Source: Streptomyces lydicus
Lineage (GTDB): Bacteria > Actinomycetota > Actinomycetes > Streptomycetales > Streptomycetaceae
Assembly: GCF_001729485.1 (NCBI RefSeq)
Contig: NZ_CP017157.1
Span: forward strand, 7,936,001 to 8,000,000
Reading direction: 5' to 3'
Length of the DNA stretch: 64,000 nucleotides
Below the pieces are notes generated by a model. The model searched no databases and was not told the origin of the DNA. It was given only the letters and a program-made list of their open reading frames with translations. Positions 1 through 8,970 of the stretch are shown piece by piece (within the stretch, counting starts at the first letter, position 1; every line of letters begins with the position of its first letter). Position numbers and translations under genes: made by a program.

Positions 1-154
1 CCGTGCTGGCCTCTCCCCATACGTGCGGAGGAAGGCGTGCTGAACCACGCCCCCTGACGGGGGCAGCGCTACCCCGGGGGTTGCCGCACTAGACCTTACG
101 GAGGAGGGGCTTCCGTTTCTCCGCCGTTTCCGCTCGGCCGGTGCCGCCCATTGA

Positions 155-982
155 TCATTCGGGGCCGCTTTCCGACGCCCTTCTTCCGGCTCGCGCCCCT
201 GTACGCAGGGCGAGTTCCGCCAGTGCCTCCGGGGCGCCGGCCTGACCGCGGATGCCGGGGAAAGCGTTGACGTCGACCAGGAGCGGGGCGGCGCCGCCGG
301 CGTCGAGGAAGTCCACGCCGTAGACCTCCAGGCCGAAGACCTCGCCCGCCCGCAGCGCGAGGGCCCGCCAGTCCGCCGGCAGTTCGCCGGGCGGCAGCGG
401 CAGCGTCCCCCCGCGGCCCTCCGGGGCCAGTTCGGAGCGGCGCAGCCCGGCGAACAGCTGCCCGTCGACCACCCACACCTTGTGGTCCCAGCCGCTGCCC
501 GCGAGGAAGTCCTGGACGACCACGGGTTCGCCGGGCCACTCGGCGGCCAGCTCCCGCAGCCGTACGGCGCTGTCGGCGCGGGCCACCAGGTCGCCGCGCC
601 GGCTGTGCCGGCTCTTGACGACCAGCGGGCCGGCCGGCTCGCCGGCCGCGGCCAGCTCCGCCGGTGTCCCCACGAAGCGGGTGCGGGCGAACGGCAGTCC
701 GGCGCCCCGGGCCAGTTCGGCCATCGCCACCCGGTCCTGGCAACGGGCGGTCGCCGCCGCGGAGTTGACGACCGCGGCGCCGCGCTCCTCCAGGCGGGCG
801 GCGAGGACCAGCGCCCGGGGCGTGCGGGCCTTGAGGAGGTAGACGTCGGCGAGCGGTCCGGGGTCCTCGTGCCCGCCGCCGGGGTCCACGACCTCGACCC
901 GGTGGCCGCCTTGGAGCAGCAGGGCGCCGGTCGCGGCCAGCACCGGGTGGGCGGCGTCCGCGGTGATCAGGCCGATCCTCAC
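155..982 (-). CDS. ATP-grasp (RimK-like) ligase A
   Basis: Predicted ATP-dependent carboxylate-amine ligase of the RimK/ATP-grasp type, 275 aa. These enzymes make an acyl-phosphate with ATP and Mg2+ and join it to an amine. Seen: an N-terminal alpha/beta pre-ATP-grasp part, an ATP-binding strand containing PLVVKS near residue 120, and the C-terminal metal-binding signature LLVDVNAFPG, which ends the grasp fold. The start is GTG at 982-980, overlapping the TGA of the upstream ligase gene (979-1878) by four bases (GTGA), so the two are probably translationally coupled. The substrate cannot be told from the sequence. The best guess is a pair acting on one peptide or amino-acid substrate. Family call confident, substrate unknown. 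Confidence 0.85.
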   Translation of the reverse strand: MRIGLITADAAHPVLAATGALLLQGGHRVEVVDPGGGHEDPGPLADVYLLKARTPRALVLAARLEERGAAVVNSAAATARCQDRVAMAELARGAGLPFARTRFVGTPAELAAAGEPAGPLVVKSRHSRRGDLVARADSAVRLRELAAEWPGEPVVVQDFLAGSGWDHKVWVVDGQLFAGLRRSELAPEGRGGTLPLPPGELPADWRALALRAGEVFGLEVYGVDFLDAGGAAPLLVDVNAFPGIRGQAGAPEALAELALRTGARAGRRASESGPE

Positions 983-1878
983 CGGTCGCCGCCGATCGCC
1001 GCCAGCGGGGGCACGGCGGGGGCGGCCGGGCCGGGGACCGCCGGTTCCGCTCCCTTGCGGGCGAGCCGCAGCACGGCGGAGGACACCCGGGCGACGGCGT
1101 CCGGCACCTGACGGAAGCTGGGGAAGTCGTTGATGTCGACGACCACCGGGCCGTCCGGTCCGAGCAGGACGTCGACGCCGTACAGGTCGAGGCCGAAGAC
1201 CGTGCCGATCTCCGCGGTGATCCGGGCGACCTCGGCAGTCAGCGGGACCTGGCGCTCCCGTACGGCGTGCCCGGGGTGCAGCGGGGAGCGGCGCTCGGTC
1301 GCGTAGAGCTCACCGGCGACGCAGTACACCTTCAGGTCCGTACCGGAGTTGGGCACGTACGGCTGGGCGATCAGCAGTCCGCCGGCCGCCCCGCCCGGCT
1401 CCGCGGGCTCCGCCGCGCCGGCGGCGGGCAGCCGGTCCGGCGACTCGACCAGCCGGACCGCGCGCCCGGAGCTGCCGTCCGCGGGCTTGACGACGAGGGG
1501 GAACTCCGCCTCGGGTATCTGGGCGAACTCCTCGGCCCGGGCGGCCGCGTAGGTCACCGGTACCGGCAGTCCGCTGCCGCGGGCGATCACCGCGGCCAGC
1601 GCCTTGTCGCGCACCCCCCGGATCGCCCGGACGTCGTTCACCGTCGTCAGCCCGACCGCGGCCGCCGCTTCCAGGAGGCTCAGGCCGGGGCCGCCGGAGA
1701 CGGTCTTGAGCACCCAGGCGTCATGGCTGCCCGCGCGCACCGCCTCGGACAGCGGCAGCAGCGAGCGGCCCGGCCACATCACGTCCACCTGGTGCCCCCA
1801 GGCGGTGAGTTGGCGGATCACGTCCAGCGGCATGCCGTCGTAGCGGTACTGCTCCTCCACCAGGAAGCAGAGTCTCAT
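979..1878 (-). CDS. ATP-grasp (RimK-like) ligase B
   Basis: Second ATP-grasp ligase, 299 aa, paralogous to the gene it overlaps. It begins MRLCFLVEEQYRYDGMP, has an ATP-binding segment FPLVVKPADGSSGR near residue 130, and ends in the signature VVVDINDFPSF, equivalent to VDVNAFPG in its neighbour. The ATG at 1878 is chosen because the family-like fold begins there and a purine-rich stretch precedes it; the longer in-frame ORF adds only low-complexity residues. It is the promoter-proximal member of the two-gene operon. Two adjacent ATP-grasp enzymes with matching domain layout suggest sequential ligations or a heteromer. That is inference; no precursor peptide was recognised nearby. Confidence 0.83.
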   Translation of the reverse strand: MRLCFLVEEQYRYDGMPLDVIRQLTAWGHQVDVMWPGRSLLPLSEAVRAGSHDAWVLKTVSGGPGLSLLEAAAAVGLTTVNDVRAIRGVRDKALAAVIARGSGLPVPVTYAAARAEEFAQIPEAEFPLVVKPADGSSGRAVRLVESPDRLPAAGAAEPAEPGGAAGGLLIAQPYVPNSGTDLKVYCVAGELYATERRSPLHPGHAVRERQVPLTAEVARITAEIGTVFGLDLYGVDVLLGPDGPVVVDINDFPSFRQVPDAVARVSSAVLRLARKGAEPAVPGPAAPAVPPLAAIGGDR

Positions 1879-2234
1879 CGGGGCACCCTCGTCATCGCCG
1901 CACGTCCGTCCACCGTCCGTCCGGCAGATCCATGACGCACCAGGATCCCACGGGGGGCCGGGCGGGGCGGGGCGGACCCGCGCGCCCGGCTCCCCGTCCG
2001 TCAGCCGCCCCATGTTTCCGCGGTGTTACGCCACCCGGCGCCGCCCGAGCACCCGCTCTGACCAGGCACGCCTCCAGGGCGCGGCGGAGCTCCGCCACCC
2101 GCACCCGCGCCTTGCGAATCCCGCATGCCGGAACCCTTGTTCCACTTCCGGGCCGGTCCTAGGGTCAGGCCACCCCGGGGACGGTCCAGCAAAGAGGTAC
2201 TCACGTACCGCAGTACGGGAAGCAGGCGAGCGGG
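1879..2234 (+). promoter_or_regulatory. Divergent intergenic region with a HrdB-like promoter
   Basis: This 356-base stretch separates the minus-strand ligases from the plus-strand amidohydrolase. It holds a good candidate housekeeping promoter for the amidohydrolase: -35 TTGTTC at 2137-2142 and -10 TAGGGT at 2160-2165 with a 17-base spacer, giving transcription from about 2172 and a leader of about 60 bases. No convincing small ORF was seen. The ligase promoter must also lie here but no clear boxes were recognised. Confidence 0.5.
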
Positions 2235-3677
2235 TTGGCGAACGAACAGCACAGCGGCTTCGGACGGCGCGGATTCCTGGCCGGCGTGGGCGGATTCGTC
2301 GGTGCCTCCGGCATCGGTGCCCCCGGCGCCGCCGCGGCCGACACCCCCCACCGGGGCCCGCGGCTCACGGACTTCCACGGCAGCCGGCACCTGTTGGTCC
2401 CGGAGCTGCTGCTCCTGCCGGAGGGGCCGGCCCGCGGCCGGGCCGTACTGGTGGACGGCGGGAAGTTCCGCGCCGTCGGCCCCGCCGAACAACTCCTCGC
2501 CGCCCACCGGGACCTGCGGCCCGTCCGGCTGGACGGCCATCTGCTGATGCCCGGCTTCGTCGACGCCCATCACCATCTGACCCAGAGCTTCGGCAAGGCG
2601 CAGTCCTTCGGCCAGCCGTCGGAGATCTTCAAGACGGTGTGGGAGCCGCTGGAGCACGCGCTGGACGAGGAGAGCGCCTACGTCTCGGCGAAACTGGCCG
2701 CGCTGGAGGCGCTGCGCGGCGGCTTCACCACCGTCGCCGATGCCGGCACCCGGGCCCCCGTCGACGTCCGGGCGGTCGCGAAGGGCACCGAGGAGGCCGG
2801 GATCCGCTGCGTCCTGGGCAAGATCGTCTCGTCCGGTACCGGCGGCCCGGAGCACCTCGGGCGCTGGGAGGGGCACCCGCTGGTCCACCCCTCGCTGGCC
2901 ATCGCCGTCCCCGAGGACGCGCCCGCCGACGTCCTCAGGAAGACCGCCGACCTGTGCGCCGAGGCCGGTGCGGTGCTCCAGGTCCACGTCAACGAACATC
3001 TGGCGTCCGTGGAGCGCTCGTTGAAGAGCACCGGCCGCCGCCCGCTGGAGTACCTGCACCACATCGGTGCCCTCGGGCCGCACACCCTGGGCGCGCACGC
3101 CACCCTGCTCACCCCCTCCGAGACCCGGCTGCTGGCCGACTCCGGTGCCGCCGTCAGCTACAACCCGGTCGCCAGCGCCTGGAAGGGCAACGGCGTGGCG
3201 CACGCGACCCTGCTCGCCACGCTGGGTGTGCGCTTCGGCATGGGCACCGACGGCACCCGCGGCGACGGCTTCCGGCTGATCGACGCCGGGGAGACCGCCC
3301 AGCGGCTGGCGTACGGGATGGCGGCGGGCGACTCGGTGTGCGGGGCCGGGCGGACGTGGCTGGAGCACGCGACGTCGGGCAGCGCCGACGCGCTCGGCCT
3401 GGGCGGGGTGACCGGTGAGATCGCGGCCGGCAAGGCCGCCGACTTCCTCGTCGTGAACCTCGACGTCCCCGAGCTGACGCCCTCCTACGACCTGCGCTGG
3501 GAACTCGTCCGGCTGGCGAACCGCGACCAGATCGCCGCGGTCGTCGTCGGCGGGAAGCTCCGCCTGTGGCACGGCTGGCCGACGGACTGGGACGGCCCGG
3601 CGCTGGTGGCTCGGGCCGCGGAACTGGGCCCGGAGGTCGTCCGCCGGGCCGGGATCCAGCGGGTGGAGCCGGTGTAG
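2235..3677 (+). CDS. Tat-exported amidohydrolase
   Basis: Metal-dependent hydrolase of the amidohydrolase superfamily (AtzA/TrzA/cytosine-deaminase-like branch), 480 aa. Seen: a twin-arginine signal (GRRGFLAGVGG, residues 10-20) ending near the alanine run at 32-36; the metal-binding histidines in GFVDAHHHL (112-114); a second histidine region VHVNEH; LGAHATLL; and the late aspartate in GMGTDGTRGD. The C-terminus has the usual GEIAAGKAADFLVV strand of this family. The start is TTG at 2235, which keeps the Tat motif near the N-terminus; the ribosome-binding site is weak. It would hydrolyse or deaminate a small amide or heterocycle outside the membrane. It lies divergent from the ATP-grasp pair, with no proof of a shared pathway. 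Confidence 0.82.
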   Translation: MANEQHSGFGRRGFLAGVGGFVGASGIGAPGAAAADTPHRGPRLTDFHGSRHLLVPELLLLPEGPARGRAVLVDGGKFRAVGPAEQLLAAHRDLRPVRLDGHLLMPGFVDAHHHLTQSFGKAQSFGQPSEIFKTVWEPLEHALDEESAYVSAKLAALEALRGGFTTVADAGTRAPVDVRAVAKGTEEAGIRCVLGKIVSSGTGGPEHLGRWEGHPLVHPSLAIAVPEDAPADVLRKTADLCAEAGAVLQVHVNEHLASVERSLKSTGRRPLEYLHHIGALGPHTLGAHATLLTPSETRLLADSGAAVSYNPVASAWKGNGVAHATLLATLGVRFGMGTDGTRGDGFRLIDAGETAQRLAYGMAAGDSVCGAGRTWLEHATSGSADALGLGGVTGEIAAGKAADFLVVNLDVPELTPSYDLRWELVRLANRDQIAAVVVGGKLRLWHGWPTDWDGPALVARAAELGPEVVRRAGIQRVEPV

Positions 3678-3711
3678 GTCGGGTTCCGCGGCGCGGTCGG
3701 GGCCGGCCCGC

Positions 3712-5277
3712 CTACCGCCGCGGACGGCCGGGTGCGGTGTCCGGGGCCGGGCGCCGTCGGCCGGCACCACGGGTGCGTGACCGGTCCGGCGGAATCCACC
3801 GGGCGACGAGCAGCGCCACGACGGTGACCACCGCGGCCAGCGTCAGGGTCGCGGTGTGCAGCCCGGCGGTGAACGCGTCGACGACCGCCGCGCGCATCCG
3901 CGGGCCGGAGCTGCCGGCCTCGGCCGCCGCCACCGTCGTCGGCCCGCCGGGACCGGACAGCGCCGCGGGCAGGCGGGCGGTGAACACCGCGGTGGTCAGG
4001 GTGCCGGTCACGGCGATGCCCAGCGCGCTGCCCACCTCCCTGGCCAGGCTCTGCAGCCCGGACCCGGCCCCGGCCCGCTCGGGCGGCAGCGCCGCCATCA
4101 TGGCGTGCGAGAGCAGCGGGGTGGCGAGGCCGCAGCCGAGCGCGGTCAGCCCGGCCCCCAGGGCGTACCGGGCGTACGGGGTGTGCGCGTCGGCGGTGGA
4201 GACCGTGCCGAGCCCGGCGGCCAGCACCAGCATCCCCGTCACGACCGTGCCCCGCCGCCCGCACCGCCGCTCCATCAGCAGCCCGCAGCGCGGCCCGGCC
4301 AGCAGCGCCGCCGCCATCGGCAGCAGCCGCAGTCCCGCCCCGAACGGGCCGTGGCCCTTGGCGTACTGGAGGTACTGGCCGTTGAGGTAGAAGAGCCCGA
4401 ACATGCCGGTGAACAGGGCGGCCATGCCCAGCGCGCCCGCGCGCACGGCGGGCCGGGCGAACAGCCGAGGGTCCAACAGCGGCCGCTCCGCGCGCAGTTC
4501 GCAGCGCACCCACCCGGTCAGCAGCAGCGCCGCGGCGCCGAGCGACCCGAGCGCGGCCGGGCTCCGCCACCCCTCCTCCGGGCCGCTGACCAGCCCGTAC
4601 AGCAGGGCCAGGAAGCCCCCGGTGAGCAGCGCGCTGCCGAGCGGTGCGACCGGCCGCGGGTGCCGGGCACCGACCGGTGCGACCACCCCGGCCAGGACCA
4701 GTGCCGCCAGTGCCGGCGGCACCGCGCACCCGAACAGGGTCCGCCAGCCGCCGTACTCGACGGCCGCCCCGCCGCCGACGTTGCCGAGCACCGCGGCGAG
4801 CCCGGTCATCGACGCCCACCCCGCGACCGCCCGGCGCCGCGACCGCTCGTCGCGCCCCTCCACCAGCAGCGCGAGCGTGGTGGGCAGCACCGCGGCGGCC
4901 CCCGCCCCGCTGATCATCCGCCCGGCGATCAGCACCCCGGCACCGGGCGCCAGCGCGCAGACGGCACAGCCGGCCGTGAAGACCCCCGTGCCGCACAGCA
5001 GCACGCCCTTGCGGCCCCGCCGGTCGGCGAGCGCACCGGCCGGCACCAGCAGACAGGCGAAGACCACCACATAGCCGTCCACGACCCAGACCAGCGCCTG
5101 TGCGGAGGGGTGCAGCGCGCTCGCCGCCAGGGTGGGCAGGGCGAGGTTGACGGCCGAGACCATGCCGACGACCAGGGTGACGCACAGGCACATCGCGAGC
5201 GTCAGCGCGCCGCGCGGCGCTCCCGGTACCGCGGCGGCCGCGCCGACTCCCTCACGTGACAGGGAGGTCGGCGACAT
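3712..5277 (-). CDS. MFS multidrug exporter (DHA2/EmrB-like)
   Basis: Major facilitator superfamily drug:proton antiporter, 521 aa, with about 14 predicted membrane helices, which places it in the DHA2 branch. Seen: helix 1 around MCLCVTLVVGMVSAVNLALP, the motif A loop GALADRRGRKG between helices 2 and 3, and the helix 5 region with GNVGGGAAVEYGGWRTLF typical of EmrB/QacA exporters. The C-terminus is arginine-rich. Its ATG at 5277 lies 26 bases inside the preceding GntR-family gene, so the two form an operon. The regulator probably senses the exported compound or a related sugar-like ligand. Substrate not predictable. Confidence 0.87.
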   Translation of the reverse strand: MSPTSLSREGVGAAAAVPGAPRGALTLAMCLCVTLVVGMVSAVNLALPTLAASALHPSAQALVWVVDGYVVVFACLLVPAGALADRRGRKGVLLCGTGVFTAGCAVCALAPGAGVLIAGRMISGAGAAAVLPTTLALLVEGRDERSRRRAVAGWASMTGLAAVLGNVGGGAAVEYGGWRTLFGCAVPPALAALVLAGVVAPVGARHPRPVAPLGSALLTGGFLALLYGLVSGPEEGWRSPAALGSLGAAALLLTGWVRCELRAERPLLDPRLFARPAVRAGALGMAALFTGMFGLFYLNGQYLQYAKGHGPFGAGLRLLPMAAALLAGPRCGLLMERRCGRRGTVVTGMLVLAAGLGTVSTADAHTPYARYALGAGLTALGCGLATPLLSHAMMAALPPERAGAGSGLQSLAREVGSALGIAVTGTLTTAVFTARLPAALSGPGGPTTVAAAEAGSSGPRMRAAVVDAFTAGLHTATLTLAAVVTVVALLVARWIPPDRSRTRGAGRRRPAPDTAPGRPRR

Positions 5278-6043
5278 GCCGGGCGGCCCGGTCGAGGGTG
5301 GCGTGCAGGGTCAGCCGGTCCCCGCGCAGATGGATGAACTCCAGGTCGGCTGGGCGCCCGTCGGCGAGCCGGGTGAGGCGCTCGACGGCGAGGACCGCGC
5401 CGCCCTCGGGCATCGCGAGCACCGCGCAGGTCGCCGGGTCGGCCACCACGGCCTGGACGGACACCTCCGCCCGGCCCAGCGGCGCGCCCGCCACCCGCTC
5501 GATCAGGCCGAAGACGTCGTGCCGTTCCAGCGTCTCCCGGCCGCGGGCCAGCAGCGGCTCCCCGACCTCCGGGATGAGGTACGTGCAGTCCAGGGACAGC
5601 GGCCGGCCGTCCACCCGCCGCAGCCGCTCCAGATAGACCGCCGGGGTGCCGTCCGCCAGGCCCAGCCGCCGGGCGACCGTCAGCGGCGGCCGTACGGTGC
5701 GCGCCTCCCGCACCTCGTTGACGACCGTGCCGTGCCGTTGCAGCACCTCGGCCAGCCCGGACAGTTCGCCGAGCGGGTGCTGATAGGCCCGGCCGACGAC
5801 GACCGTGCCCACGCCCCGCCGGCGCGCCACCAGCCCCTCGTCCCGGAGCAGCCCGAGGGCCTCCCGCACGGTGTTGCGCGAGGTGCCGAACTCGGCGACC
5901 AGGGCCCGTTCGTCCGGCAGCACCCCGTCCGCGAAGGCGCCGCGCAGCACCTGCCCGCGCAGCACGTTCGCCACCCGCCGGGCCCGGTCCGCCCGGGTGA
6001 GCCCGTCGCCGGCCCCGTCGTCCCTCACCGTCGCACGCTGCAC
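5252..6043 (-). CDS. GntR/HutC-family regulator with UTRA domain
   Basis: Transcriptional regulator of 263 aa. The N-terminal winged helix (about residues 18-85) contains LPDERALVAEFGTSRNTVREALGLL, the GntR recognition helix. The rest is a UTRA ligand-binding domain, recognisable from TPAVYLERLRRVDGRPLSLD and ADLEFIHLRGDRLTL. HutC-type members bind small ligands and usually repress their own operon. The gene overlaps the downstream exporter by 26 bases, so it likely controls that transporter and itself. It faces the AsnC-family gene across a 206-base divergent region. Start ATG at 6043. Confidence 0.86.
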   Translation of the reverse strand: MQRATVRDDGAGDGLTRADRARRVANVLRGQVLRGAFADGVLPDERALVAEFGTSRNTVREALGLLRDEGLVARRRGVGTVVVGRAYQHPLGELSGLAEVLQRHGTVVNEVREARTVRPPLTVARRLGLADGTPAVYLERLRRVDGRPLSLDCTYLIPEVGEPLLARGRETLERHDVFGLIERVAGAPLGRAEVSVQAVVADPATCAVLAMPEGGAVLAVERLTRLADGRPADLEFIHLRGDRLTLHATLDRAARHVADLPVT

Positions 6044-6249
6044 GGCCCGGCCTCCTCACCTTCGCCAGCGGGGCACCGACGCTAGGCGAGCGGTGTTGCG
6101 GCGACGTTACGCCACCCCCTGTGACCTGCACAGATGTCTGAACTGGGGGTTTGCGCGGCAGGGCGGGGGATACGCCACCGGCGGGCCGGCTACCGCTAAC
6201 GTGAGGCGACCGCGACGCCAGCGGCACCTGGATGAGAACGGGAGGTCCG

Positions 6250-6756
6250 TTGACCCACAAGGCCGTGCCCTTCGACGAGCTCGACCGCAAGATCGTCGCG
6301 GCACTGATCGACAACGGCCGGGCGAGCTTCGCGGAGATCGGGACGGCCGTCGGGCTGTCGTCGACCGCGGTCAAACGGCGGGTGGACCGGCTGCGGGAGA
6401 CCAACGTCATCACCGGCTTCACCGCGACCGTCCGGCCGGCCGCGCTGGGCTGGCTGACCGAGGCGTACGTCGAGGTGTACTGCGACAGCGCGGCGCCGCC
6501 CCGGCGGCTGGCCGAAGTGGTGCGCAACCATCCGGAGATCGCCGCCGCGATGACCGTCACCGGGGGCGCGGACGCGCTGCTGCACGTGCGGGCGACCGAC
6601 GTCGAGCACTTCGAAGAGGTGCTGGAGCGGATCAGGACGGAGCCGTTCATCCGCAAGACGATCAGTTACATGGTGCTGTCCCATCTGCTGCCGGACAGCC
6701 CGGAGGCGGGCGGCCGGGGTCACGCGACCGGATCCGACGCAGGAAAGCAGCGCTGA
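6250..6756 (+). CDS. Lrp/AsnC-family regulator
   Basis: Single-unit Lrp/AsnC regulator of about 168 aa. The N-terminal helix-turn-helix is clear (FDELDRKIVAALIDNG, then VGLSSTAVKRRVDRL), followed by a RAM ligand-binding domain (MTVTGGADALLHVRATDVEHFEEVL). The start is taken as TTG at 6250 because GGAGGT at 6241-6246 sits just upstream; the ATG at 6232 has no ribosome-binding site. It lies 169 bases upstream of the dimethylarginine dimethylaminohydrolase and ornithine aminotransferase genes, in the same direction. It is probably their amino-acid-responsive activator, as AsnC-type proteins often are for arginine and ornithine genes. Regulation of this target is inference from position. Confidence 0.86.
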   Translation: MTHKAVPFDELDRKIVAALIDNGRASFAEIGTAVGLSSTAVKRRVDRLRETNVITGFTATVRPAALGWLTEAYVEVYCDSAAPPRRLAEVVRNHPEIAAAMTVTGGADALLHVRATDVEHFEEVLERIRTEPFIRKTISYMVLSHLLPDSPEAGGRGHATGSDAGKQR

Positions 6757-6804
6757 CCTGCGCTTCTCCGCAGCATTCGTGCGCCACTGAGCAGCGTTTG
6801 TTTC

Positions 6805-6833
6805 TTGTGGCCGGAATGCGTCCTTCCTACCGT
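6805..6833 (+). promoter_or_regulatory. Candidate promoter of the ddaH-rocD operon
   Basis: TTGTGG (6805-6810) and TACCGT (6828-6833) are spaced by 17 bases and point toward the catabolic genes, giving a leader of roughly 85 bases. The boxes are weak matches to the streptomycete housekeeping consensus, which fits an activator-dependent promoter. The AsnC-type gene just upstream is the likely regulator. Confidence 0.4.
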
Positions 6834-6925
6834 TGAGACACCGCGGGTCACGACCGGTGACAGCTGGTCACCCCGCATGTCCCCAGAGGAACGTGTCCTC
6901 ACAAGGAAGCGGAGGGGGTACTCCT

Positions 6926-7738
6926 GTGCCGACGAGTCGTGTGGCGAGTCCACGGCGTTTTCTGGTCTGCGAGCCCGAGCACTTCGAGGTGCGCTACGCC
7001 ATCAATCCGTGGATGCGGGCGGAGGTGCCGGTCGACACGGCACGCGCGGCCCGGCAGTGGTCCACGCTGATCGAGACCTACCGCGCCCACGGGCACGCGG
7101 TGGAGTCCGTGCCGCCGGTCCCCGGCCTGCCGGACATGGTCTTCGCGGCGAACTGCGCGGTGGTGATGCGCGGCCGGGTCTTCGGCTCGCTGTTCCACGC
7201 GCCGGAGCGGCGGCCGGAGTCCACCGCCTACGAGACGTGGTTCAAGGCCGCCGGGTTCGACGTCTACCGCCCGGAATCGGTGTGCGAGGGCGAGGGCGAC
7301 CTGGTCCCGGCGGGCCGCTTCCTGCTGGCCGGCACCGGCTTCCGTACGGCGCGGGCCGCGCACCACGAGGCGCAGGAGTTCTTCGGCGTCCCGACCATCG
7401 GCCTCCAGCTGGTGGATCCGCACTTCTACCACCTCGACACCGCGCTGTTCGCCCTCGACGAGGAGAACGTGGCGTACTACCCCGACGCGTTCTCGCCCGG
7501 GTGCCGGGAGGTGCTCGCGCGGCTCTTCCCCGACGCGGTGCTCGCGACCCGCGAGGACGCCATGGCGTTCGGCCTCAACTCGGTCTCCGACGGCCGGCAC
7601 GTCTTCATCGCCCCGCAGGCCACCGGCCTGATCGACCAGCTCACCGACCGCGGCTACGTCCCCGTCCCCGTCGACCTCTCGGAGTTCCACAAGGCCGGCG
7701 GCGGCATCAAGTGCTGCACCCAGGAGATCCGCTCATGA
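6926..7738 (+). CDS. ddaH: Dimethylarginine dimethylaminohydrolase
   Basis: Cytosolic enzyme of the amidinotransferase/DDAH fold, 270 aa, that cleaves methylated arginine to citrulline and methylamines. Seen: the DMVFAANCAVV strand near the N-terminus, the acidic VCEGEGDLVPAG loop, the FGLNSVSDGRHVFI histidine region, and the C-terminal KAGGGIKCCTQEIR, which supplies the catalytic cysteine (C263 or C264). The GTG at 6926 is chosen because GGAGGGGG (6911 onward) precedes it; the longer frame starts inside the promoter. Its stop overlaps the start of the aminotransferase gene (ATGA), so both are made together. The pair suggests use of methylarginine or arginine-type substrates as nitrogen source. 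Confidence 0.87.
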   Translation: MPTSRVASPRRFLVCEPEHFEVRYAINPWMRAEVPVDTARAARQWSTLIETYRAHGHAVESVPPVPGLPDMVFAANCAVVMRGRVFGSLFHAPERRPESTAYETWFKAAGFDVYRPESVCEGEGDLVPAGRFLLAGTGFRTARAAHHEAQEFFGVPTIGLQLVDPHFYHLDTALFALDEENVAYYPDAFSPGCREVLARLFPDAVLATREDAMAFGLNSVSDGRHVFIAPQATGLIDQLTDRGYVPVPVDLSEFHKAGGGIKCCTQEIRS

Positions 7739-8970
7739 CTGCTCCCACCCGTACCGCCGTCGTCGGCGCGCCCCGTTCGTCCGCCGAGCTGATCCAGGCC
7801 GAGGCCCCGGTCCTGGCGCACAACTACCACCCGCTGCCGGTGGTCGTGGCGCGCGCCGAGGGCGTCTGGGTCGAGGACGTCGAGGGCCGCCGCTACCTCG
7901 ACATGCTGGCCGGCTACTCGGCGCTCAACTTCGGCCACCGGCACCCGGACCTGATCGAGGCCGCGCACCGCCAGCTCGACCAGCTGACCCTGACCTCGCG
8001 CGCCTTCCACAACGACCGGCTCGCCGGGTTCGCCGAGGGCCTGGCCGCGCTGACCGGCCTGGACATGGTGCTGCCGATGAACACCGGGGCCGAGGCGGTC
8101 GAGAGCGGCATCAAGGTGGCCCGCAAGTGGGCGTACGACGTCAAGGGCGTCCCCACGGACCGGGCGACGATCGTGGTGGCCGGCGGCAACTTCCACGGGC
8201 GTACGACGACCATCGTCGGCTTCTCCGACGACGACACCGCCCGCGTCGGCTTCGGCCCGTTCGCCCCCGGCTTCCGCACCGTCCCCTACAACGACCTCGC
8301 CGCGCTCGAAGCGGCCGTGGACGAGACCACGGCCGCGGTGCTGATCGAGCCCATCCAGGGCGAGGCGGGCGTGCTGATCCCCGACGACGGTTACCTCACC
8401 GGCGTCCGCGAACTGACCCGCCGCGCCGGCTGCCTCTTCATCGCCGACGAGATCCAGTCCGGGCTCGGCCGCACCGGCACGACCCTGGCCGTCGAGTACG
8501 AGTCCGTCGTCCCCGACGTGCTGCTGCTCGGCAAGGCGCTGGGCGGCGGCATCGTCCCGGTCTCCGCGGTCGTCGCCCGGCGCGACGTACTGGGCGTGCT
8601 CGGCCCCGGCCAGCACGGCTCCACGTTCGGCGGCAACCCGCTGGCGGCGGCGGTCGGTTCGGCCGTCATCGGCCTGCTGGCCACCGGGGAGTTCCAGCGC
8701 CGGGCGGCCGAACGGGGCGAGCAGCTGCGCGCCGGCCTGGCGGCGCTGACCGGCAAGGGCGTGACCGGTTTCCGGGCCCGCGGCCTGTGGGCCGGTGTGG
8801 ACGTCGACCCCGCCCTCGGCACCGGCCGGGAGATCAGCGAACGCCTCCTCAAGGAGGGCGTGCTGGTCAAGGACACCCACGGCTCGACGATCCGGCTCGC
8901 CCCGCCGCTGACCATCACCGAGGAGGAACTGGCCTCGGCGCTGGCCTCCTTGGAGCGGGTACTGGGCTGA
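7735..8970 (+). CDS. rocD: Ornithine aminotransferase
   Basis: Class III PLP-dependent aminotransferase, 411 aa, converting ornithine and 2-oxoglutarate to glutamate semialdehyde and glutamate. Seen: the substrate region AGYSALNFGHRHPDL, the cofactor loop MNTGAEAVESGIKVARKWAY, the aspartate block LFIADEIQSGLGRTG, and the PLP lysine in VLLLGKALGGGIVPVSA. The length and motifs match RocD rather than acetylornithine aminotransferase ArgD. The ATG at 7735 overlaps the upstream TGA by four bases. With the hydrolase and AsnC-type regulator it forms a compact arginine-related catabolic unit, closed by a hairpin terminator at 8989-9020. Confidence 0.9.
   Translation: MTAPTRTAVVGAPRSSAELIQAEAPVLAHNYHPLPVVVARAEGVWVEDVEGRRYLDMLAGYSALNFGHRHPDLIEAAHRQLDQLTLTSRAFHNDRLAGFAEGLAALTGLDMVLPMNTGAEAVESGIKVARKWAYDVKGVPTDRATIVVAGGNFHGRTTTIVGFSDDDTARVGFGPFAPGFRTVPYNDLAALEAAVDETTAAVLIEPIQGEAGVLIPDDGYLTGVRELTRRAGCLFIADEIQSGLGRTGTTLAVEYESVVPDVLLLGKALGGGIVPVSAVVARRDVLGVLGPGQHGSTFGGNPLAAAVGSAVIGLLATGEFQRRAAERGEQLRAGLAALTGKGVTGFRARGLWAGVDVDPALGTGREISERLLKEGVLVKDTHGSTIRLAPPLTITEEELASALASLERVLG

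Noticed and set aside
1..154. Left-edge hairpins (GCCCCC-TGAC-GGGGGC at 49-64)
   Set aside because: Short stem in very G+C-rich sequence; could be a terminator but cannot be assigned without the flanking gene.
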